Assembly: GCF_022682495.2 (NCBI RefSeq)
Contig: NC_071392.1
Coordinates: 102,104,896 to 102,168,895 of the forward strand
Direction: 5' to 3'
Source: Desmodus rotundus
Taxonomy: Eukaryota > Chordata > Mammalia > Chiroptera > Phyllostomidae
Length of the DNA stretch: 64,000 bases
The notes beneath the pieces are model-generated. The model saw only the letters and a program-made list of their open reading frames with translations, did not search any database and was not told where the DNA came from. Positions 24,301-36,300 of the stretch are shown here, in pieces. Numbering within the stretch: position 1 is the stretch's first letter; the number at the start of each line of letters is the position of its first letter. The position numbers and the translations under genes were made by a program.

Positions 24301-27300
24301 ACAGGACTGCACTGCCCTCTGTCATTGCTTCAGGCTTAAGTCAGGCAAGGGAAGTAAGGCAGCCAAGAGATTAGGAGACTTCTTGCAGACAGAATGAGGA
24401 CTCAGGCTATTTCAAAGCCGAGGGGCGAGGGTCCATCGCCCCCTTTTTCCACAGCCCCCCGAGTCCTTCCCTGCGAGCTTATCCCTGGTGACCAGAGCCT
24501 GTCTTAGGTTGATCCTCCCTTGAGGATTCTTACCCGTCATTGGCTAACTGGCCAAGCTCAGGGCCAAGCAGGGTGAAGTGGACAGAGGTGGCACACCTGC
24601 CAGGGAGACAAGCTTTGTCTCCTTAGTGGCTTATGGTCCCAACTCTGATTCAGCCTTAACCATGGGGGGTTACAGCCTCTGAAACCAGGCTGGGTGGTTC
24701 CCAACACACAAGGACTCAGTAAGGTAACGACTGTGTCCCCAATTTAGGGATGAAGGGGTCAAAGCACACAGGAGTGGCAAGACGATGCTGCAGGGGGCTG
24801 GGACTTGCTAACCACTGTGTCCCCGGTGCCTTGTGCGCCGCCTGGAACACGAGAGACACTCAGTAGATTATTTTTGAGTGTGTGAGTGAATAGATTTATT
24901 GAGAAAACACATTTAAAGCTTCCTCACCTAATCCTGAGATTACCGTCTCGATGGGCGTCTTTGTCATTGACACATCTTTAGCCAGTCTCAAAAAAGAAGT
25001 ACCATTTCTTTGGAAGTGTATCCAGTGAAAGCCAGTCATTTTTACTCATTTCAAAGCGGTTCTCTGCCTACTCTGCCTGGCACGGTCAGAGAGTGTCTGG
25101 CCCACTGCTGCAGGTACGGGCCTCAAGAGCGCTGACTCTTGAAGGGCGCTAACTCTTCCTATCGGACAGATGCCGTCCCCGTGACATCTCCCTAGCTTGT
25201 GCAAGTGCCTGCGTTTCCTAAGCAGAGAGGCAATGTTTGTTTGTTTTTCTCAATGGGAGGGGAAAATGGTGGTTCTTCCTGGAGTCTTTTGGACAGCACT
25301 TCCCACACCCAGCTCAGCTAGATTTGGTAACATAAGGGAGAAGGCAGATTTCTGCCACACCCCATACTGGGGTGGCCACCTCAACCATGACTGCACATTA
25401 GAACCCCCAGGGTGGGGGGCGCTTTATAAAATACTGATGCCTACACCATGTCCCCAGAAGTTCTTATTTAGTCAGCCTGGGCATTACGATTTTTAAAAGC
25501 TTCTAGATGATTCTGATGGCAGCCAAAGCTGCTCGACCACTGGTGTGGGATAAAGTTGAATAAGTAGGCCATTTGAATCTGTAGGTGGAAGGATGTCTGT
25601 TGTTCTCCCATTTCATAGGTGTAGGAACAGCTGCCTTCTTGCCCTTCTACCGTCCTTGCTGGAAGAACATGGCCAGATTTGGAGAAGATTAGCTTTAAAT
25701 GGAAAGGAAAACTGCGGCCTTGGACACCCAGCAAGCTTGTTTTTTTCTTGCAGCAGTGCCCTCGCCTGCTTCAGAAGAGTAAGCCATGGCAGTGTGGTGT
25801 CCCTGTGGGGTGTCTGCGTGCGTCCACTCCTTCCTAGGTGGCCGGACAAGGGGCCTGGGCCCCACGATGACCATGCAGTTCTACCAGGCCGTGAGCAATT
25901 AGTGCCCTCCGCCTCTTTCACTTCCTTAAAATCTGTGTCTCCAGAACTTAAAATGAAAAATGAGGAAATTAGGGGGTTTGAGAAGTTTTTCCCACAGATG
26001 ACTATTACGGGGCTTATTATGGAGGACTTCCACTTAGGAGTTGTGTATTTGAGGGTTTTTTTTTTTAATTATACTATTTAGTAGCCAGAGGGAAAAAATA
26101 TATGGTGTTTTGTTTTGTCCTGTTTTGCTCTGTGCTAGTTGCTACCAGGCTTGTTATATCAGTATTTGAAGGAAGTAGAAAGGAATTTATGTGACTTTAA
26201 ACCCCCAAACGTAGGATTATTAAAGTTAGCAACTGTCTCCTCTCCTACGTGTTTTTGTTGTTGTTGCTGCTGATTTTGTTTTTATTTTTGCTTATGTCAT
26301 CGTCATTGCCCAGGATTATTATTCTCTTCTGTTTTTTGTTGATTTGCTTAAGAAAATGCTTATTATAATACTTCTGGGAATTTCCTTGCCTTCTTTGGAA
26401 AATGTAATTTCTGTGATGCTGTTTTAAAGAGAAGAGCACATGTGTGTAATTAAGAAGCAGAATCAGAATCATCCAGAGTAATGATTGGTACGGAGGGTTT
26501 TTGACACAGCTTTTATGAAGTGTTACCGTATTTTGCCCTGTACAACGCGCTCCGGAGTATACTGCACACCCGCATTTTTGGCCCAAACTTTCAGGGGAAA
26601 AAAATCTTTCGTTTTAATTTTTTAATTCAATTATTTATTTATTTATATTTAGAAACAAAACTATTATCGTATTCCAGGGTATTACTTTGCATACAGATAT
26701 TGTTATTGCTTTCTATAGTTACACTTATAATGCATAATCATAAATAAAAGAATTAGAGACATTTAAATAGATACAGAATTAGTACTACCCACATATAATG
26801 CACATCCTTATTTTTCCCTCAAAAACCTGGGGGGAAATGTGCATTATACACAGCAAAATATAATAATTAATTACCTTTTCAAAAGGTAATTTGAAAAGGT
26901 AATTAGCTTAGGACAGGTGTGCATGTGTGCACCGAGAACTTTGGATTCATTTCAGTGTAAGTGTAATTTTACCTTTGGGGTTAATGCCGACTTGGTTTAT
27001 GTCTTTATGTAAATGGAGGTGTAGTGTTTTTCAGGAAAGCTACAGCTTAAAAGGACAGAAAGAGTTCCGTGTCTTTCTTTCCCTGTTCGGAGACTGTTAA
27101 AACCCTCTCCAAGTCGCCTCTCACTGAGTTCCATCCTCCAAGTGCTTGAGGAGTGGGCAGCCATGTGCCCATATGAAGGGCTCACTGTATTAGCAGTTTG
27201 ATTCTTGGAAGCCATCTCACAGTGCTTTTTAAAAAGCGTCTGAGTTGAAGATTCTGGGATTTCAGGGTGCAAAGTGAATTTGAATAGGAAGTTTTAATGT

Positions 27301-30300
27301 TCATAGAATCAGCGAATCTAAAAGGGCTGGTGGGGGAGATTTTACAGCTCTGCGAAGATAGCACAGTGTAATGGAAAGGTCACTGGCCCAGAGCTTCGCC
27401 GGCTCTCTGTCAGGTGCTGGCCGAGTCTCCCTGTACGAGTCCTACGTGAGGTGCCTCAGTTTCCTTACCTGTAAAAATAGAAGAGGTTGGAGGGGCTCCC
27501 TTTACACAGTCCCCTAGGACAAAGGTGTCTGCTCCACACACTTAAAACCCACGAAATGACACCAAAGAGAGGTGTGTGCTGCAGGTGTGTGTACACGTGT
27601 AACGTTGTAAACCCTTAAGAATGAAGAGAACAAGAAAGGAAATCACAGCAAAAATTTTGGAAGTTGGAAAACAGATGGACCACTCAAAAAGGACTTAATA
27701 GACCCCCCAAAAGTGATTGCTAATGTGGCAGCAGGGAAGCCATCACCCACATCAGTTTATACCCCAGAATCTTCCAGAAGCTCAGAAACTAGCAGTGGAG
27801 ATACTTTTGGAGATAAGGATAAAGGTGGCAACTTAGATAAAGGTTGGTTGGAAGCTGTATGAAAAGCAGTCGGATACCCAGGCCCCCTTCCCCCAGTCGG
27901 CAAAGGACTGGAGACTTGATAACCTGCCAAGATGGTGAAATGGAGGGTCCCTCACCTTGGGCTCACCTGGCTTGGGTTAGGTGTCCTCAGTTCCAAGAAG
28001 CTGTAGCCAAGACTGTCCTGTTGTGGCAGGAGTTTAGAATAGACTTCTCTGGGCCATGTGACGGGACCAAGAGGAAACACCCAACGATATTGACTCTGGA
28101 CGTTTCTAAACCAAACTCCTGGCCAGAACACCCTATGACACAGGACCTCCATCCAAACTCTTGCAGTTAGCTGATCGGTACCCCGCTCTTCCGTATTAGC
28201 AGATGACCGCAGATTGCCGAGCTAGGGATCGAAACAGACAAGGAGCAGCAGGCTGGAAGAAACAGACTGTGTGGGGAGAGGAATATTAAAACTGCAATGA
28301 TATATATTCCCCAGGGTAAGAGGAAAAGGATAGCAAATTGTGAAACAAGAATATGTCGTAAGAAATGAACATTCAGAAAAGATAAAGGACTCTTTGGAAC
28401 TAAAAATGTGACAGTGGGAAAGATCATTAAAAGAAGAACTGGGTAAAATTGAGGAAATTGTGGGGTAGCAAAGTGGGAGTGGTCAACACAGTGGGCAAAA
28501 ACAGACCCCCTAGCAAGGCACATCAGTGTGGAATTTTCTGAACAAGGAGAAAGTTCTTTACACTTCCAGAAAGGCGTGACTGGTCCCCTTTGATAAGGGT
28601 CAAGGATTAGAATGGCTTTGGCCTTAATAGCTGCAGAGGAATCCAGAGGCACCAGAGGAATCCAGAGGCACCCGGACAGCACCTTCACAATTCTTTTTTT
28701 CTTTTAAATGGCTTTTTAAAGTTTATTTATTTCTAGAGAGGGGGAAGGGAAGGAGAAAGAGAGGGAGAGAAATAGTCAGATACACAAGGTTTCAGAATCA
28801 CTTCCCATGTCCCCTTCTTAGAATGGGCTCCATTAAATGAGAAAAAGGGAGAAATTGAACTTGGGAAAACAAGGTTCAGTACAGTAAAGAGGGGGAGGCA
28901 TCTCCGGGACACTGAAGAAGGGAGGTCCGAGCGGAGCATCTGTTCGTCAGCAGGAAGGACAGCCCGTTGGAATTGGAGTGGGGCTGCAGGCCGGGGCCTC
29001 ACGTGGAGGATGGAACGAGGAGAGTACCTGAGGCCTGTGAACGTCATAAGCGAAACGCAGTATTGAAGGGCGTGGTGTTGAGTCCGTCCTTACCCCATAT
29101 AAAACTTGGCAAACAGAAAAACAAGAGTCACTCCGGGAAAAACCCATGCAGGAAAGGAAGGAAAAGTAATTATAACTCCCTGCATTTCTCAGCTATGATT
29201 AGCATCCATAGAGTCGTCACAATATAATGCTAAAGACTGTGCTAGTCACAGTTATCATACATGACTGCTGGGAGACTGGAGGATGGGGACGGTGTGTGCG
29301 TGCTGGGGCAGGGGGAAGGGAGGGCAGTCCTCCTTCCCACAGTGGGAAGGCAGCAGGTGAGAGTGAGGCCTAAGATGGAAGCACCATGATTAACCATGTA
29401 GGGAATAGGGGTAACTAACAGAGCAGTTGGCTAACGGAAGTGAGGGTAGTTCCTTTAGAGAATAAGGTACAGGGGTGCTGTGCTGTTTTCGTAGTTACAC
29501 GGTGGAGTTGACTGTACCCTGACTGCATTTAAAGCTGCGATATCAGTAAGGATAGAAACGCTGGTTAAAACAGTATCACCCGGGTAACATTGTCATCGAT
29601 GAGCTCAAATCTGTAGCTGCGGTGCAGAGCCAGTCCGGAGTCCTGCTTCACGGAGAAGGGCGTCTGAGGAGAAAGCGCATTCGGTAGCCCCCCAAGAACT
29701 GCGGGACTGATCGCGTGCACCAGACTGAGTCGCCTCCTTTTCTTGCCTCTAGATTACCCTCTTGACTTGAACCACAGCGAAGCCTTCCTGCAAACCACAA
29801 CTTTTCTTCCTGAAGACTTCACCTACTTCGCAAACCACACCTGCCCCGAAAGGCTCCCTTCCATGAGTGAGTAGAGCTCTCGCTGATCGCCCTCTCTTTT
29901 GAAACTGCTCTTTTTTTATTTGGGTGAAGTAGGAGGGAGAGTGTCCTTGCTCTCCCAGTGTGTCTGCCTCTGGAGAGAACCAGGGGCACCTCCCTGCCTT
30001 TGGGGGCAGGGGCTGTGGGAGTTACTTGTCCTGACCCTTCCTCACCCCTCTGCAAGGTGGCTCACGTTCTTGGTGCCATTTCCTACATTTTTTCCCTCTT
30101 TTCTTTGCACAGGCACCCTTGCTTGTAACTTGGGGTCTATTAGGACGTCCTAGAGAAAGTATAGGCAACCAGCTTCATAGAGTATAAATCTTACACTAAT
30201 TATAACTCGTTTGATGCGAGAGAAGTTATTTTCTTAACAAAGTGCTAGTTAAAAAAGTTCTTGGATCTTCTCCTCCTCCATTCCTTCTTTCTTGGAATCC

Positions 30301-33300
30301 CATGCGTAATCTAAAACAAGGACAAGAAAGTATTATACCTTTTCTGTGTCTTAGTTCCGCTTTCTTAACTCAGAGATGATGCGTGTGCTGAGTTTGGACG
30401 TGGCCAGCCAGGGTCACCAAGAAATTACTTAGGACAGTGAGTCCGTACATGCCTCGGGAGCACACGGAGATGGCTCCAAGCTCGGCCGCTTTTCTCCTTC
30501 CTCTGAGAAGTTCAGCTGCTGTTGTGCTTGTTCTTAATTTCTTCCTACACCCTAGGCAGAAGCAGGACTCTCAAGCCTTAGTTTCTTGATTTGCTGCTTT
30601 CCCCAGTAATGGCGATGACCTGAGGTTCAGTGAGTTGGAAAGCAGAGGAAGGGACTCCCACCCCTATTAAAAGCATAGTAATCTGAAAAGACGTTGAACT
30701 TCTCCAGAGAGTAAAGGCTTGGACACAGGGGGAAAGAATCTATTGTTTTCCAGCCTTTTACTTTTTTTTTCCTCCTCTCTCTCTGTTCAGAGGGCCCAAT
30801 AGACATAAACATGAGTGAAATTGGAATGGACACCATTCATGAACTCTTCTCCAAGGACCCAGCCATCAAGCTCGGAGGCCACTGGACACCTTCCGATTGC
30901 GTGCCCCGATGGAAGGTAGGGTGTGGGGTCAGACCTGAAGCGCTGGGAAGCCCACTTGGGACTCGCCACTGTTTCGAATCACCACGGGATTCCCTGACTA
31001 TAGCATCGCGCAGTTTGCTTCCTACTACCCGATGGAAGTATTTGCATTTGATGAAAATGTTCTGGAGGAATGTGTTTCCCTGAGGGCTCTTCTGTAGCCA
31101 CAGAAATTTGCATCCTTCTGATGACTGAGCAGGCCCCTTTTGTCTTCCTCCAGGACTGTTGTAAGCAGGGGCAGGGGGATTGGTGGGTCCTTTACGACAC
31201 ATTTACAGCAGCCGTCTTCACAAATTCAGTGCTTAGTGCCTCCCTCGCCATTCTTACTGTACGTGTAGCAGGGTGAGAAGTGGAGAGCGCCAGCTGGAGG
31301 GTGAGGATTTTAAAGTGAGGTCGCCGTGGGGCAGCCACGATCAGAGCAGATCTGGAACGGTTTCCTGCCCGCGGCTAGAATGTAAAATCAATTTAATGAC
31401 CATCATTCAATCAATACCTATGTTAAAGTTCATTGCACATTGAAGTACTGTTTTGTGAAGTGTATTTTAGTTATGTGTTTATATACATCTGTGGAGCTAC
31501 GTGTACTCGGTCACCGTGTGGTAGAATGTATGTCTTCCCCCGGCTGCGGTCTAGAATGAATTCATTCAGCAGGCCCACTACGCGCACAGTGTGGTATGTA
31601 AGAACAAGGTCCACTTACTTCCAAGGGTTGACTTGCCAAAGTAGTTCTTCCTTTAGAGGAAGTTGAGGGCAAGGCAGCCTCCCAGCCCTACTCCCCAAGA
31701 GCTGGTCACCGATTCTGCAGAAGCTGAGGGGACTAACAGGGTGGCCCTTTTGTTTCGACCCCCTGCAGGTGGCCATCCTGATCCCCTTCCGGAACCGCCA
31801 CGAGCACCTCCCAGTCCTGCTCCGACACCTGATTCCCATGCTCCAGCGCCAGCGCCTGCAGTTTGCATTTTACGTAATTGAGCAAGTGAGTGGGCGGTCC
31901 TTCTTTTCCCAGCCTTCTTCTGAGGCAGCAGTTTAGAGTGGACTTCCAACCAACCCGTCTGCGGTGGGAGGAGCCCATAAAACTGAAATCTTGTCATTGA
32001 GTCAACCTGAGGTGGGAGGGGAGACGGAGAGCCATTCCGTGCTGCTCTTTGAATGTTGCTCAGTCAATAACGCAGATTTGAGTCCAGGGTGGAACTTTGT
32101 TTGCCCTTGAACAAAGGGCTCTTGTATGTCGGTTTGCCAGAGATGCATTGGGTGGCGTCTCCAGGCTCCAGGAGATGCCCTTATAATAAGGAGCTGTAAG
32201 TAGGAACTGCCAGTGTGTTCCCCTCCCTTTTATGGGGCTGGGTAATTTTCTGGCTGCTGTCTGCCTTTACATGGGCTTATCATTATCACCCCTGCTATTT
32301 CTAAGGAACTTGAGGCTAGAGGTCCGGCGGCTTGTGAGTTAGTGCGGTGTGGTGTGGTGTGGGGCCCCTCTCACTTCTGGCCCAGTGGTCTCTCCCCAGG
32401 CGGTTTCGACAAGCTTCCGTTAGGCTGGGCTGAGGCAGCAGTGACTTCACTCCAAGAGCCCCGTCCCAAATAAAGTTCTGTTGTTGCAGGTTGGCACCCA
32501 GCCCTTCAACCGGGCCATGCTTTTCAATGTCGGCTTTCAAGAAGCAATGAAGGACTTGGGCTGGGACTGCCTCATTTTTCACGATGTGGACCATATACCG
32601 GAAAGTGATCGTAACTACTACGGGTGTGGACAGATGCCAAGGCACTTTGCAACAAAATTGGATAAGTATATGTATCTGTGAGTATCATTTCTTCTTAAAG
32701 AAGTGAATCTAAGAGGATGGTGAGAGATGCAAAGATGACAAATCCAGTCAGCTCCAACCCAAAGGTCCATCACTGATGAATGCAGGGAGGGATTGTGGTC
32801 TCGGCAGTGCAGAGGAGTGGAGCACTGCTGTACGCAACAACATGGATGAGCCTGAAAACGTGCCAAGTGAAAGAAACTGGTTACAAAAGACTACATACGA
32901 TGTGATTTCATTTACATGGACTGTCCAGAGTAGGCAAATCTGTGGAAACAAAGGAGAATAGTGGTTGCATGGGGTTGGGGGGAGCCGGGGGAATTGAGGA
33001 GTACCTGCTGAAGGGCACAAGGCTTCTTTTGGGGGTAACGAAATGTATTAAAATGGATCGTGGTCATGGTTGCACAGCCCTGTGAATGTGCTGAAGCTCA
33101 TTGAGTTGCGCACTTGAAATGGGTGAACTGTATAGCATGTCAGCGTGTCTCAGTAAAGCTGTTATAAGAAGTGTTCAGTGAGCGCTGGCTGGTGTGGCTC
33201 AGTGGATAGAGTGCCGGCCTGCGCACCGAAGGGTTGTAGACCAGGTCCCCGGTTGGGGGGCGTGCAAGAGTCAACCACACGTTGATGTTTCTCTCCCTCT

Positions 33301-36300
33301 TTCCTCCTCCCTTCTCTCTAAAAATAAATAAAATCTTAAAAAAAAAATGTTCAATGAGCTACTCAGGTTGATGCATCTCGGCTCGAGGAAACAATTTCAG
33401 ATGGTTCAGGCCAGCGGCACGGAGAGCATTGTTCTATTTGAGACATTGTTCTCCAGTGAGGTGGCCTGTTCTGGAAAAAATCGCTCCAGTGCGCAGAGGA
33501 TTGATGCTGTACGTCTCCTTTTAGGCTCCCTTATACTGAGTTCTTTGGCGGAGTGAGCGGCTTAACAGTGGAACAGTTTCGGAAAATCAACGGTTTCCCA
33601 AATGCTTTCTGGGGTTGGGGTGGAGAAGACGACGACCTGTGGAACAGGTACTGCCCCTCTTCCAGTGTCTTCTAGAAGTGCTGCTTTAGGCTGTGCAATA
33701 GGAATAGAATGCGAGCCATGCATGTAATGTGAAATGTTCTGCTAGCCACATTTCAAAAGGTTAAAACAAAGAACAGGTCAAATTAACTTTAAGATAGTAA
33801 TAAAATATGTTAACAGTGTATTTCTCGTAATGTATCCGGAATGATATCATTTCAACATGTAATTAATGAAAAATGTTAATGAAATATTTTACATTCCTTT
33901 TTCTCACTAAATCTTTGAAATCAGCGTATATTTTCCATTCACGATACCTGTCACCAAAACCTCCCCCAACCAGAGGTCGGATGTTAAGTGTCATGCTCAT
34001 AGGTTCATTCATGAGCTCAGACGAGGCTTGTGTTGTACTAGTTTATGTGAACAACCCTGTGAGTAGTGTGCACTAATGTTCTTAGAGGAGTAAGTGAAGA
34101 GCAACAAATAAGGAGTAAATAAGCAAAAGAATTGCCACCTTGTATCTGTTTTCGCTTGGCTTTTAGCTTGGCTTTTAAAAAGAAAGTATGTGTTGGCTAT
34201 TAATTACAAAGTAATATTTGCTGGTAAAAATTCCTATGATACAAAAGTACATAAACCAGAGTTTAAATCTCAATCCAGTTGCCATCCTATTTCATCCCCA
34301 GGAAGTAGCCAATTTTAACAAGCTGTTACTTTGCCGACTTCTTTCTATGCATAGATGAGCAACTCGGACACATCCTCTCCCCCTCCCACCATGTTAATGC
34401 AGTGAGAACCACTTCCTTATTTTTAATAATTGCATAGTATTCCTTTATGCACATACACAGTAATTTAATTCTCTCCTGTTGTCGGTAGAATTTTGAATGT
34501 CCTTTGTTCACAGGTGCCAATGTTTCTTTAGATTAAATTCCTAATTGTGGAACTATAGAGTGAAGAATTAAATGCACTTTATTTTATTTTATTTTATTTT
34601 ATTTTATTTTATCTTATTTTTATTTGTCGATTTAGAGAAAGAGAGAAGATAGAGAGGGGAAACATTGATTTGTTGTTCCACTTATTTATGCATTCATTGG
34701 TTGATTCTTGTATGTGCCCTGACTGGGGATTGAACCTACAACCTTAGTGTATCGGGACGATGCTCTAACCAACTGAGCTATCCGGACAGGTCAAGAAGTA
34801 AACACACTTTAAATTTTGATAGCGATTGCCAAATTTTCCTTCAAAAAAGATTGCAAAAAGATTCTGCCCAGTAGTGCATTAGTATGCCCATTTTCTTTCT
34901 TCTTTTTCTTATTGTCATTCAATTACAGTTGTCCCTGCATGCCCATTTTCATATACCACTACCAGCCTTAGAGATAAACAACCTTTTACATTGTGGCCAC
35001 ATCTTAACTCTTCAGCAGTCACATGTGGCTCACGGCTTCTACATTGGACAGAGCAGCTCCCGACCATTCTTGTTCAATCCGATAGATAAAAATGGCATCT
35101 CATCCTTTTAATTTTGGTTTCTTAGGAACCTAGCAGGATGAAAAGCTGTTCCGTATTCTTACCTGGTTTGACGGGTCCTTGAGTCCAGCTGGCCCCTCCC
35201 AGCACATCTGTTACAGTTCTCATCGGTCTCTCCCCCAGCTCGGGCCGGAGGGCGGCAAGTTAGGTGCAGGAACTGTGGCGGGTTCCCACAGCACCCTGCA
35301 CAGTCCCAGCACACAGTAGACGTTCCATGTGCACTTATCAGATGAGAGTGTAACTTGGAGTCAGGAGGATATTGAAATAAGATGAAAATGACCACAAACT
35401 TCACGTAGAATCCAAAGTCTGTTCATGATTTCTTCGAGCCCTATTAAGTTGCCAGTAAACCCAGCTTGGGAAATCTGTATCACATTAGGAGAATATCCTG
35501 AACACCTCCTCTAAATTTTGCTTCCCTCAGAGTGACTTTTCCTACATTGTGAAGTTTTACATCTAGAGATTGTCATGTAAAGTCATTAATCTCCACAGGG
35601 ATGGGGGAGGTGGGTGGAGACGTCACTTCTACCTAAGTAGGGAAGCTGCGCAGCAACTCCAACTTCTCCGACTTGCTTTGTGGTGGAGGGGAAGGTGTCG
35701 TCCGCCCATGAGAAAGGTATTTCTCACAGGACCCAAGCAAGCCACCGAGAGCGCATGGGTGTACACTCGCCTGTTGGACCTGCCACCAAGCACCCGTGTT
35801 GACTGTCACCCTCAAGAATTTTGGATTTCATTTTGAATGTGTTTTCTTGTTTCAAAACTGTTTAGTTATTGTAGATTTCTTTTCTAAAGCCACGAACTTA
35901 CCCAGAGGATATAGGAACTGTGAATACGTAGATGCAGAGGAAGTCCTGTTGTTCAGCTTGGGGTTTCGCCCCCTCGGCCTGGGTTTGCTCGCCTGTAGGA
36001 CTTGATCGCTGTACCTGAAAGCCCTTCTCTTTGTCTCGTTGTCTCGGGCAGAGTGCAGAACGCGGGCTATTCTGTGAGCCGGCCGGAAGGCGACACCGGG
36101 AAGTACAAGTCCATCCCTCATCACCATCGAGGAGAAGTCCAGTTTCTTGGAAGGTTGGTACCATTTACTTACTTCTGTCACAAATGCCCCCTGTAGTTTG
36201 CCTCTCCAGATGTCCCAGGGCGCGTGACAACCCCTTGTCTCACACCTCAGCCTCTCTCCAGGTCCTGTCCTGACAGCTGTTCTGTAATTGACATTTGTGT

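Larger units (their letters stand above)
27590..29600 (+). mobile_element. old L1 5' region (5' UTR/start of ORF1)
   Basis: Blocks resembling ancient mammalian L1 5' sequence occur in order: atcacagcaaaaattttgga, agttggaaaacagatggac, ggataaaggtggcaacttag, and gactctttggaactaaaaat. Stop codons break every frame, so no L1 protein can be made. A Ves fragment (28690-28772) interrupts it. The right boundary is uncertain. Confidence 0.45.
21302..29752 (+). other. B4GALT5: B4GALT5 intron 2
   Basis: The intron runs from gtatgt to ctctag and is the largest complete intron in the window (8451 bp). It contains a Ves SINE, a CpG-dense patch, a solo LTR, a MER5-like fossil, a candidate MITE, a MIR and an L1 5'-region fragment, listed separately. 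In 21302-22776, 25545-26520 and 26910-27360 I recognise nothing. Confidence 0.9.
32678..33524 (+). other. B4GALT5: B4GALT5 intron 6
   Basis: The intron is 847 bp, from gtgagt to ttttag. It is mostly filled by an L1 tail and a Ves SINE, listed separately. Confidence 0.9.
33648..36051 (+). other. B4GALT5: B4GALT5 intron 7
   Basis: The intron is 2404 bp, from gtactg to gggcag. It contains a hAT fossil in two pieces with L1 and Ves insertions between them. In 35100-36040 I see no recognisable element. Confidence 0.9.

Noticed and set aside
28167..28688. 173-aa minus-strand open frame with hydrophobic stretches.
   Set aside because: It is antisense to a stretch that reads as old L1 5' sequence on the + strand and includes a tandem duplication; no signal peptide or family pattern.
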